A DNA stretch of 5,687 nt from contig CAMCUG010000105.1 in the NCBI GenBank assembly GCA_945878835.1, positions 1 to 5,687 on the forward strand, in the 5' to 3' direction. Position numbers and translations under genes: made by a program. How positions within the stretch are numbered: the first letter of the stretch is position 1; every line of letters starts with the position of its first letter. The notes beneath the pieces are model-generated. The model was given only the letters and a program-made list of their open reading frames with translations, had not been told where the DNA came from and did not search any database. This DNA is from Chryseobacterium gleum. Its GTDB lineage: Bacteria; Bacteroidota; Bacteroidia; Flavobacteriales_D; Sanyastnellaceae. Of the stretch, positions 1-5,687 are shown piece after piece.

Positions 1-554
1 CCGTCTGGATCAATCAATTGTGATCCTGCTGGGTTCCATCCTTGGAAATCACCCGCAACGAAGATACCCGCCGGGTTAACACCCGCACCCTCTTGAGTCA
101 TGTCTACACGGAAACGAATTGTGTTCTCTCCGCAAGCAGCACATGAAGCATAACATACCGTCATGCTCTCAGTTGCATTCAAACCTGAAACAGACCAAAA
201 ACGATTGTCGTTTCCGTTAACTTCAACCTGACATGCAGCAGGAACGTCTTCAGCCATTGGCCAATCGTTACCGTTAATGAATTTGAATTCATAACGCTCT
301 GCAACTAAATTTAAAGTCACAGACCAGATACCATTTCCTTGATCTGCTAATGCAATAGCAGAAGGATTCCAATTAACATACGCTGCGTTTTCCGCAGTAC
401 CATCGTAGTTAACGTCGTTGAAATTTCCAGCCATGTGAACGCCATTCGCGTCTACTGCTGTGCCAGTCATGTCAACATTAAACGTTACAGCAACTTGGGC
501 TTGAGCCATCATTGCAGATAACGCTACGAAACAGAATGTAAAGATTTTTTTCAT
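1..554 (-). CDS. Secreted protein with tandem starch-binding-like domains (3' end off window)
   Basis: The reading frame starts at ATG 554 and stays open to the window edge, giving 184 visible residues. Residues 1-20 form a signal peptide (MKK, hydrophobic core, AQAQ cleavage region), so the product is exported. Two copies of one domain follow. Copy 1 runs from about 22 to 142, with VTFNVDMTG near 23-31, GVHMAGNFN at 38-46, W77 and YEFKFINGNDW at 88-98. Copy 2 starts near 145 with IRFRVDMT, then GIFVAGDFQGWNP at 163-175, and is cut by the edge. I know this pattern from Bacteroidota secreted proteins and from glycogen/starch-binding (CBM48/CBM20-like) E-set beta-sandwiches. Cysteines C109, C134, C138 and C141 may form disulfides. 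No catalytic domain is visible; one could lie off the edge, as could a type IX secretion C-terminal domain. The divergent amylase neighbour supports an alpha-glucan-binding role. The domain type is fairly sure; the ligand is inferred. Confidence 0.85.
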   Translation of the reverse strand, partial: MKKIFTFCFVALSAMMAQAQVAVTFNVDMTGTAVDANGVHMAGNFNDVNYDGTAENAAYVNWNPSAIALADQGNGIWSVTLNLVAERYEFKFINGNDWPMAEDVPAACQVEVNGNDNRFWSVSGLNATESMTVCYASCAACGENTIRFRVDMTQEGAGVNPAGIFVAGDFQGWNPAGSQLIDPD

Positions 555-577
555 AGTTTGTTAAATTAAATTACTGT

Positions 578-589
578 AGTTCATGTACT
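578..589. promoter_or_regulatory. Imperfect palindrome in the divergent intergenic region, possible operator
   Basis: AGTtCATGtACT is a 12-bp palindrome with one mismatched pair, centred on CATG. It sits just downstream of the predicted minus-strand transcription start and about 60 bp before the amylase start, where a repressor could affect both genes. It is short and lacks the CG centre typical of LacI-type operators, so it is only a candidate. Confidence 0.2.
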
Positions 590-601
590 TTTAACACTTT
601 C

Positions 602-609
602 CAAATATA
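602..609 (-). promoter_or_regulatory. Bacteroidota -7 promoter element for the minus-strand secreted protein gene
   Basis: Read on the minus strand, this site is TATATTTG, an exact match to the Bacteroidota -7 consensus TAnnTTTG. It lies 47 bp upstream of ATG 554, which predicts a leader of roughly 40 nt. The -33 box is weak: only a TTGG-like sequence lies about 21 bp upstream. The region is AT-rich, so a chance match is possible. Confidence 0.5.
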
Positions 610-648
610 TATCGAAAAAATGATGCACACCCAACTAAGACGTAAATC

Positions 649-2514
649 ATGAAAAAAAGTTTCGTGTACTTTTCCACAATCCTCTTGTTCATGTCCTCTT
701 TCGTCTTTGGTCAAAACCCAAATTACCTCGAGCGCATAGACCCCCCGAACTGGTTTAGCAATATGAACAATCCGAATTTCGAATTACTCTTTTATACCTT
801 AGACAGCGAAAATATCACCATTTCACTGGACCAAAGAAGTCAATCCTGCGCACAAATTTTATCGGTTGAAAAGTCCAAATTGAACAATTATTATTTCGTT
901 GAAGTTTCTCTTTTAAGCCAGCCGAAAGAAAATGTCATTTTTTTTCAAATTGAAAAAGACGGACAATTTGGAATGTGTATTCAACCTTATTATATCTATC
1001 CAAAATCAGCCAAGCCACAAGGCCTTTCTCAAAAAGACGCCATGTATATGGTTTTTCCCGACAGATTTGCCAATGGTAATGTGAAGAACGACTCTATAAC
1101 TAACTACTTTCAAGGTGTTCATCGAGACGAACTCAAAGGCCGCCGAGGCGGAGACATTCAAGGAATAAGCGATCATCTCGAATACATCAGCGATCTTGGA
1201 TTTACAGCACTTTGGATAAACCCCATGGTTGAAAACAACGAAAAGAAAGACTCTTATCACGGTTATGCAACTACTGATTCTTATTTAATTGACCCTCGCT
1301 TCGGAACACTGAATCAACTTCAAGATTTAACAGAAGACATGCGAAAAATGAAAATCAAGCATGTTTGGGACGTCGTATACAATCATTGGGGAGATCAGCA
1401 TCAGCTTTTCCGCGAAATGCCCGACAGCAATTGGTTTCATCAGTTTCCGACCTACACAAAAACAAACTACCGCGCAGAGACCCTGATGGATCCCTACGCT
1501 AGTGAGTACGATAAGAACTTAATGGCTAACGGGTGGTTCGACAAACATATGCCCGACCTGAACCAACAAGACCCTCACCTTTCCAAATACCTCATTCAAA
1601 ATTCCATTTGGTGGATTGAAATGAGCAAAATAGATGCATTCCGAATAGATACCTACAGCTACCCTGACCAATTATTTATATCGAAGTTGAATGCTTCATT
1701 GAAGGAAGAATATCCCAATCTCTTCCTGTTCGGAGAAACTTGGGTACAAGGATCTGCCGTTCAAGCTTGGTTTCCCGAAGGAAAAAAAGTTGGTCAAGAT
1801 TTCAATTCTAAGTTAGACGGGGTAACCGACTTCCAATTGTACTTCGCCATGACCAAAGGGCTCGTTGAACCTTTTGGTTGGGAAGAAGGACTGAGAAGAA
1901 TTGAATTAGACTTGGCGCACGATTATCTTTATGCTCATCCGGAAAATCTCGTTACGTTCTTAGATAACCATGATTTAGCGCGCATCTATTCCCTTCTGAA
2001 TAAAGATTTCGAGAAATGGAAAATGGCTCATGCCATGTTACTAACGTTTCGAGGCATTCCATGTATTTATTATGGAACGGAAATTCTCATGACCGGATTT
2101 TGCGATCCAGATGCTCATGTGCGTGAAGAGTTTCCGGGTGGGTGGTCGGACCAAAAGGTGAATGCCTTCGAAAAGAAAGGTAGAACTGAGATTCAAAATG
2201 AAGCATTCGACTTCATTCAAACCCTTTTGAACTATCGAAAGAAAAACGAATGGCTAGCAACAAGCAAACTCACTCAATTCGTTCCGAACGACAACACCTA
2301 TGCATACGCTAGGAAGTCGGTTGATGGAAAGAAAGCTCTTCTTTGTATTTACAATTTGAATGGAAGTGCCTTTGACTTTCCCATGGAATCACTGAAAGAA
2401 ATAACTCTGAATCTGAAAACCGGAAAAAACATTGTGAACAGAGAATCCGTTTCTTGGAAAAATATACTCTCCATTCCATCAAAAGGATTTTACTTAATTG
2501 AAATTTCACTCTAG
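649..2514 (+). CDS. Secreted GH13 alpha-amylase, neopullulanase/cyclomaltodextrinase type (SusA-like)
   Basis: This is a complete 621-residue glycoside hydrolase predicted to cleave alpha-1,4 bonds of maltodextrins, cyclodextrins or pullulan. A signal peptide covers residues 1-21 (cleavage near VFG|Q), with no lipobox Cys, so a periplasmic location like SusA is likely. The N-terminal beta domain (about 24-115) begins with ERIDPPNWFSNMNNP, typical of Cyc-maltodext_N. The (beta/alpha)8 barrel has YMVFPDRFANG at 133-143, RGGD at 166-169 and HGYATTDSY at 204-212. All GH13 catalytic regions are intact: DVVYNH at 241-246, AFRIDT at 330-335 with nucleophile D334, FGETW at 361-365 with acid/base E363, and FLDNHD at 437-442 with H441 and D442. 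Region V reads MPDLN (301-305). The C-terminal beta domain covers about 530-621. The length matches SusA (about 617). ATG 649 is right because the signal peptide starts there. It is divergent from the starch-binding-like gene. Exact substrate preference cannot be read from sequence. Confidence 0.95.
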   Translation: MKKSFVYFSTILLFMSSFVFGQNPNYLERIDPPNWFSNMNNPNFELLFYTLDSENITISLDQRSQSCAQILSVEKSKLNNYYFVEVSLLSQPKENVIFFQIEKDGQFGMCIQPYYIYPKSAKPQGLSQKDAMYMVFPDRFANGNVKNDSITNYFQGVHRDELKGRRGGDIQGISDHLEYISDLGFTALWINPMVENNEKKDSYHGYATTDSYLIDPRFGTLNQLQDLTEDMRKMKIKHVWDVVYNHWGDQHQLFREMPDSNWFHQFPTYTKTNYRAETLMDPYASEYDKNLMANGWFDKHMPDLNQQDPHLSKYLIQNSIWWIEMSKIDAFRIDTYSYPDQLFISKLNASLKEEYPNLFLFGETWVQGSAVQAWFPEGKKVGQDFNSKLDGVTDFQLYFAMTKGLVEPFGWEEGLRRIELDLAHDYLYAHPENLVTFLDNHDLARIYSLLNKDFEKWKMAHAMLLTFRGIPCIYYGTEILMTGFCDPDAHVREEFPGGWSDQKVNAFEKKGRTEIQNEAFDFIQTLLNYRKKNEWLATSKLTQFVPNDNTYAYARKSVDGKKALLCIYNLNGSAFDFPMESLKEITLNLKTGKNIVNRESVSWKNILSIPSKGFYLIEISL

Positions 2515-2516
2515 TT

Positions 2517-2645
2517 TTGAAATTAAATAATAACACCACGAGATTACTTTTTTCACTTTTAGCAATCGGAATGATTAGCGCTATTTTTTTCGCGCAAGTG
2601 CAGAAGAAAAATCAAAGGGGGCAACAACATGCCGCGAGAAATTAG
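2517..2645 (+). CDS. Possible short membrane peptide, hypothetical (weak)
   Basis: A short frame starts at TTG 2517, two bases after the amylase stop, and ends at TAG 2643-2645, giving 42 residues; the first ATG (2571) would leave only 24. Residues 9-24 (RLLFSLLAIGMISAIF) look like a signal or membrane anchor, followed by a basic, Gln-rich tail (QVQKKNQRGQQ). I recognise no family. It could be a real small membrane protein, the start of a gene broken in the T7 run at 2584-2590, or chance in AT-rich DNA. One extra T in that run would join it to the open glycosyltransferase frame. The TTG start is unsupported by a clear ribosome binding site. Confidence 0.2.
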   Translation: MKLNNNTTRLLFSLLAIGMISAIFFAQVQKKNQRGQQHAARN

Positions 2646-2662
2646 AAAACAACATCAATAAA

Positions 2663-3667
2663 CTGAACACTTCAAAAAAAATACTTTTCGCAGCACTCGA
2701 TTGGGGCTATGGGCATATGACTCGCCTCAGCGAGCGCATCTCACAGTTCATTGCTGAAGGAAACTATGTTGAAATAGCATGTTCCGAAAATCAAGAGTCG
2801 TTTTTCAGAAACAAATTTCCTAAAATTCAACTCTACGTAGCACTTCCAAATAATCACATTCAAATTGAAAGTGGAAAAGGTCTGTTTTTCAAACTAGGCC
2901 TGCGTGTTTTCGAGTTTCGAGCGAATTGGACAAAAGAAAAACGCTGGTTGGAAGAACATCTTGAATTCAACTCTTACGACATTATTTATTCAGACAATCG
3001 TTACGGCTTTTACAGCCCTAACGTTCATTCGGTTTTACTTACGCATCAGCTTATCTTGCCCGGACCAAAATTGCTTTTATTATTTCCGCAATTGGTTCTA
3101 AACAAGAACTTGAAAAATTTCAATGAAATCGAAATTCCTGACTTCCAAAACTCACCAAAACTTAGCGGAAAACTGAGTCTTGTGAAAGGGAATTCTCATG
3201 CCAAGTTCATTGGACCGCTTAGTCAGATCAAGCCACTTCAAACAGCGACAAAAAAACAATTGTTGTTAATATTAGCGGGCCCAGAACCTCAGCGTTCGCA
3301 ATTCGCTAAGGACATAATTGAAGAAGTTGTTCAAATCGGATTCCCAATTATAGTTACTGGTGAAAGCAAGCCATTGCCAAAATCAGATTTAGTCCGAGAA
3401 TTAGGATATTGCAGCAGTGACATACTTGAACAATTGATGAACGAATCATCACATATTGTTTGCAGATCCGGATATAGCACACTCATGGAATTAGCCGCTA
3501 TTGGAAAAAAAGCATTGCTCATTCCTACATCGGGGCAATTCGAACAAGAATATTTAGCCAAATATTGGGAGGAACAATTTAACTTCCCCACGGCAGATGA
3601 AAACGAAATTTCTACGAAAGATTTTGTAGATTATCTCAATACCTCTACAAATTTTGAACGACGTTAA
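2663..3667 (+). CDS. GT28/MurG-like predicted glycosyltransferase, Bacteroidota family
   Basis: The product is 334 residues from CTG 2663; the first ATG is 2717 (316 residues). I prefer the upstream start because the codons before 2717 encode KKILFAALDWGYGH, the conserved N-terminal Rossmann strand and glycine loop of this family (usually KKIL.APL.WGLGHATR). No ATG, GTG or TTG is in frame between the stop at 2576-2578 and 2717, so CTG 2663 is the best guess. Family motifs, in 334-residue numbering, are SDNRYG 110-115, THQL 127-130, PDF 159-161, GPL 184-186, AGPEPQR 205-211, CRSGYSTLMEL 267-277 and PTSGQFEQEYL 288-298. The C-terminal block resembles the nucleotide-sugar-binding half of MurG (GT28), giving a GT-B fold. 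There is no signal peptide or clear membrane span, so it is probably cytosolic or peripheral. Donor and acceptor are unknown. Its end overlaps tadA by 14 bp, so the two are probably cotranscribed and translationally coupled. Confidence 0.85.
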   Translation: MNTSKKILFAALDWGYGHMTRLSERISQFIAEGNYVEIACSENQESFFRNKFPKIQLYVALPNNHIQIESGKGLFFKLGLRVFEFRANWTKEKRWLEEHLEFNSYDIIYSDNRYGFYSPNVHSVLLTHQLILPGPKLLLLFPQLVLNKNLKNFNEIEIPDFQNSPKLSGKLSLVKGNSHAKFIGPLSQIKPLQTATKKQLLLILAGPEPQRSQFAKDIIEEVVQIGFPIIVTGESKPLPKSDLVRELGYCSSDILEQLMNESSHIVCRSGYSTLMELAAIGKKALLIPTSGQFEQEYLAKYWEEQFNFPTADENEISTKDFVDYLNTSTNFERR

Positions 3668-4109
3668 CAAAGACGAATTTTACATGAAGATGGCCATTAA
3701 GGAAGCCATCTATGCTGCTGAACAAGACGAAGTTCCAGTAGGATGCGTCATTGTTGCAGAAGACCGCATTATTGCTCGCGGATTTAACCTAGTCGAACGC
3801 CTGCACGACTTTACCGCCCATGCGGAAATGCAGGCGTTTACAGCCGCTTCAGAGTATCTGAGTGGCAAGTCTTTGGACAAATGCACCTTGTACGTCACAT
3901 TAGAACCTTGTGTTATGTGCGCCGGAGCGGCTTACAATACGCGTATTGGCCGAATGGTCTTCGGGGCCTTCGACGCAAAAAGAGGATTTAGTCTTTTTCA
4001 AACCGAAGATAAAAAACTGCTACACCCTAAGACTGAGTGGATTGGAGGCGTGCTAGAAGACGACTGTGCAATCATTTTGAAACAGTTCTTCGAGAACAAG
4101 CGGAAATAG
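3654..4109 (+). CDS. tadA: tRNA-specific adenosine deaminase TadA
   Basis: TadA deaminates adenosine 34 to inosine in the anticodon of tRNA-Arg(ACG), letting one tRNA read several CGN codons. The 151-residue length is normal for the family. The cytidine/deoxycytidylate deaminase fold is clear: EVPVGCVIV at 26-34, HAE at 56-58 (zinc ligand H56, proton-shuttle E58) and PCVMC at 85-89 (zinc ligands C86, C89). The C-terminal LHPKTEWIGGVLEDDC (123-138) is also typical of TadA, as opposed to free-base or nucleoside deaminases. The start is TTG 3654. The next ATG (3684, M11) would remove the DEFYM segment that normally precedes the first helix, so TTG is preferred. The start lies within the end of the glycosyltransferase gene (14-bp overlap) with no obvious Shine-Dalgarno, which suggests coupling. 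The function is close to certain; the start is less so. Confidence 0.96.
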   Translation: MNDVNKDEFYMKMAIKEAIYAAEQDEVPVGCVIVAEDRIIARGFNLVERLHDFTAHAEMQAFTAASEYLSGKSLDKCTLYVTLEPCVMCAGAAYNTRIGRMVFGAFDAKRGFSLFQTEDKKLLHPKTEWIGGVLEDDCAIILKQFFENKRK

Positions 4110-4145
4110 GTCAATGACTATTTTTCCACATTTATTAACATTTCT

Positions 4146-4175
4146 TTTCGAAGCGACATAAGCCGTTTAGATTTG
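4146..4175 (+). promoter_or_regulatory. Bacteroidota-type promoter for the SMC-like ATPase gene
   Basis: TAGATTTG at 4168-4175 matches the -7 consensus TAnnTTTG exactly. A TTTC at 4146-4149, 18 bp upstream, could serve as an imperfect -33 box (consensus TTTG). The site lies in the tadA-ATPase gap and predicts a transcript start near 4181 with a leader of about 45 nt, so the ATPase gene is probably a separate transcription unit from tadA. Confidence 0.5.
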
Positions 4176-4183
4176 CGAGTCCG

Positions 4184-4200
4184 GTGCGATTTTGTCGCGC
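4184..4200 (+). other. Small hairpin in the predicted 5' leader of the ATPase gene
   Basis: GTGCGA (4184-4189) pairs with TCGCGC (4195-4200), six pairs including one G-T wobble, around a 5-nt loop. There is no following T run, so it is not a rho-independent terminator for tadA. If transcription starts near 4181 it would sit at the very 5' end of the ATPase mRNA and could stabilise it. A 6-bp stem can arise by chance. Confidence 0.25.
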
Positions 4201-4224
4201 AACATTTGACCTAAACTTTTTCCT

Positions 4225-5687
4225 ATGATAACCCGAATTATTGGGATAAACACCAGCACCTATGTGAACGCAGAAATGCGTCTAGACGATTGCGATTCGT
4301 TGCAATTGGTAGGGCCTAACAACGTTGGTAAGTCAACCCTTATTTACACCTTAAACTTCTTGTTCATTGTAGATGGATCGAAGATGTCCTTTTCCGGACA
4401 ACGACGCGGAGATAAAGAAACCATTCACCACTACTTCCCTACTCACAACCAGAGTTACATTATTTTCGAAATCAAGAAGAATAATTCAAGCTATTGCATA
4501 CTTGTCAAGCGCGACAGCGATGGCGAGTTGGAATACTTCCGCTTTTCTGGAGAATACAATGCCGAAAACTTCTTCAAAAAAGAAGGTGCTCACCAACGCA
4601 TTCGTAAATGGGACGAAGTTCAAGATGAGCTAAAAACTGCTCACGCAGAACTTTACCTATTCAAAAGCAAAACAGAGGTCTTTAATACCGTGTATTCACG
4701 AGGAAGAAAGAACGATGCTGTTATTTGGTTGGAAGATAGTGTTCGAACAGATGGACTTTCAAACAACTTCTCGAAGGTTTATCGCTATTTGATTAACTCG
4801 AAGTTAATCACAAACAAAACCTTGAAAGAGAGTTTGATCGTTGCAGACAATCGCGAAAACGAGGGGTTGAGTTTTTCACAGAAAAACAAAAAAGACATCA
4901 ACGATTTGCTTCGCATTAACGAAGAAATCCGAACAGTCAAGAGCATTCAAAAAGAGTTCGAAGATTTTCGTGAAGTGGCGAATTTATTCAAAGCAAAAAC
5001 TCGCATTGTCAGCGAGTTAGTTTTTGCCTTCGACAAACAATACAACGGTGTTATCAATGAACTCGACAGTTCTCGTTTAGAAAAGGAGAAGCAATATCAA
5101 ACGACACTTCTTAACCTGAATGAAAAGCTCAAACCAAAGCAAGAAGAATTAAACCGAGAATTGGGAAAGCGCGAGTTGGAAGTTGAAATTCAAGAAAAAA
5201 CGTTCATCAATCTTCAAACACAATTAGATGAAATTGCGTCGTTCGAAGGAAAGAAATTCTTAGAAGAATCTTTGCTGAATCTCGATGCAAAACGTCGCGA
5301 ATCTGAGGTGCGCATTACCATGGTTGAGAATCAAAAATTGGATTCGAAAAACCTGGAAGTAAAGCTTCAGAAGATAGATTTGACTTGCCGAAAACTGGAA
5401 GCGCAAATCAAAAATTACGACGATCAGTTAATTCATAAAATAACAGCGAAAGACGACATTCGCAAGATCTTGAACACTGTCTTTTCTCAAGAATTCGCAG
5501 CATTACCAAGTAAGTTGGTGAAGAAAAAAATCACGAAGGCTGGAACTACATTGAGCATTTTCGACGGAGAGATCACACTTCCAAAAGATTTAGTTCTTGC
5601 CGACATTCCCTCGGTGAAGTCTTTGAAAGAAGAACTTCAAGAATTGAAGAGAGAAAAAGTTGAGTTAGAGAAACTATGGGCCGTTGC
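4225..5687 (+). CDS. SMC/Rad50-like coiled-coil ATPase, N-terminal part (3' end off window)
   Basis: The frame opens at ATG 4225 and is unbroken to the window edge, giving 487 residues without the end. The N-terminal ATPase half (about 1-220) has a Walker A motif GPNNVGKST at 30-38, with K36 and S37 for phosphate and magnesium. It is followed by TLNFLF and, near 69-83, HYFP...QSYIIFEI, a pattern I associate with large bacterial SMC-like ATP-binding proteins distantly related to MukB/MksF/JetC. Residues about 225-415 are rich in Lys, Glu, Leu and Gln with few Gly or Pro, as expected for a long coiled coil. Residues 416-465 are less charged and contain Pro and Gly (a possible hinge, elbow or insert), and helix resumes at 466. 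Walker B and the signature motif should lie in the missing C-terminal part. The predicted role is DNA binding or organisation, repair or defence; the specific system cannot be named without the downstream genes. ATG 4225 is preferred because beta strand 1 (ITRIIGINT) begins there and a promoter motif lies upstream. Confidence 0.8.
   Translation, partial: MITRIIGINTSTYVNAEMRLDDCDSLQLVGPNNVGKSTLIYTLNFLFIVDGSKMSFSGQRRGDKETIHHYFPTHNQSYIIFEIKKNNSSYCILVKRDSDGELEYFRFSGEYNAENFFKKEGAHQRIRKWDEVQDELKTAHAELYLFKSKTEVFNTVYSRGRKNDAVIWLEDSVRTDGLSNNFSKVYRYLINSKLITNKTLKESLIVADNRENEGLSFSQKNKKDINDLLRINEEIRTVKSIQKEFEDFREVANLFKAKTRIVSELVFAFDKQYNGVINELDSSRLEKEKQYQTTLLNLNEKLKPKQEELNRELGKRELEVEIQEKTFINLQTQLDEIASFEGKKFLEESLLNLDAKRRESEVRITMVENQKLDSKNLEVKLQKIDLTCRKLEAQIKNYDDQLIHKITAKDDIRKILNTVFSQEFAALPSKLVKKKITKAGTTLSIFDGEITLPKDLVLADIPSVKSLKEELQELKREKVELEKLWAV

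Noticed and set aside
557..593. Plus-strand promoter for the amylase (TTTG 557-560 with TACTTTTA 586-593)
   Set aside because: The -7 element has a mismatch at the key last G and the 25-bp spacing is longer than the usual 19-21, so I could not support it.
1006..1260. Minus-strand frame inside the amylase gene
   Set aside because: It is antisense to a conserved GH13 barrel, has no family features and no upstream signals, so it is a shadow frame.
2309..2539. Minus-strand frame over the amylase 3' end
   Set aside because: Antisense to the C-terminal beta domain, with low-complexity translation and no recognisable domain.
2629..2661. Tiny frame MPREIRKQHQ preceded by AAAGGGGG, a ribosome-binding-like sequence
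   Set aside because: Only ten codons, in neither the upstream nor the glycosyltransferase frame. The purine run may be chance; a leader peptide role has no other support.
2904..3101. Second plus-strand frame inside the glycosyltransferase gene
   Set aside because: The overlapping frame carries the conserved SDNRYG and THQL motifs; this one has no recognisable features.
3331..3898. Minus-strand frames across the glycosyltransferase and tadA genes
   Set aside because: Both are antisense to well-conserved motifs (AGPEPQR, HAE, PCVMC) and show no protein family signal.
4110..4135. Possible terminator after tadA (GTCAATGAC followed by a T run)
   Set aside because: The stem is only four pairs with a one-base loop, too small to form a working intrinsic terminator.
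4373..4633. 86-residue plus-strand frame starting MDRRCPF
   Set aside because: It overlaps the SMC-like ATPase in another frame; the longer frame has Walker A and continuous coding character.

Overview
The window looks like chromosomal DNA from a Bacteroidota (Flavobacteriia-like) organism. The evidence is moderate-to-low GC, matches to the Bacteroidota promoter element TAnnTTTG upstream of two genes, a secreted protein with the Bacteroidota-type 'F.VDM...G....G.F' tandem domain, a SusA-like periplasmic GH13 amylase, and a glycosyltransferase family that I know mainly from this phylum. There is no tRNA, rRNA, CRISPR array, IS element or integrase.

Layout. On the minus strand, positions 1-554 hold the 5' part of a gene for a secreted protein with tandem starch-binding-like beta-sandwich domains; its 3' end lies off the left edge. 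A 94-bp divergent intergenic region (555-648) carries a good promoter element for that gene. On the plus strand, 649-2514 is a complete secreted GH13 neopullulanase/cyclomaltodextrinase-type alpha-amylase. About 150 bp of ambiguous sequence follows, with a possible short membrane peptide. Next come a GT28/MurG-like glycosyltransferase (about 2663-3667) and tadA, the tRNA adenosine deaminase (3654-4109), which overlap by 14 bp. A 115-bp gap with a promoter-like element and a small hairpin leads into a long SMC/Rad50-like coiled-coil ATPase gene (4225 onward), cut by the right edge after 487 codons. No stretch over 300 bp lacks a gene.

How they may work together. The left half is a small alpha-glucan module: a putative secreted glucan-binding protein transcribed away from an envelope maltodextrin hydrolase. 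The middle is a translationally coupled pair, glycosyltransferase and tadA, probably joined by position more than function. The right edge starts an SMC-like ATPase whose partners lie outside the window. It is the only candidate for an unusual system (condensin-like, repair or defence), and the visible part cannot decide which.
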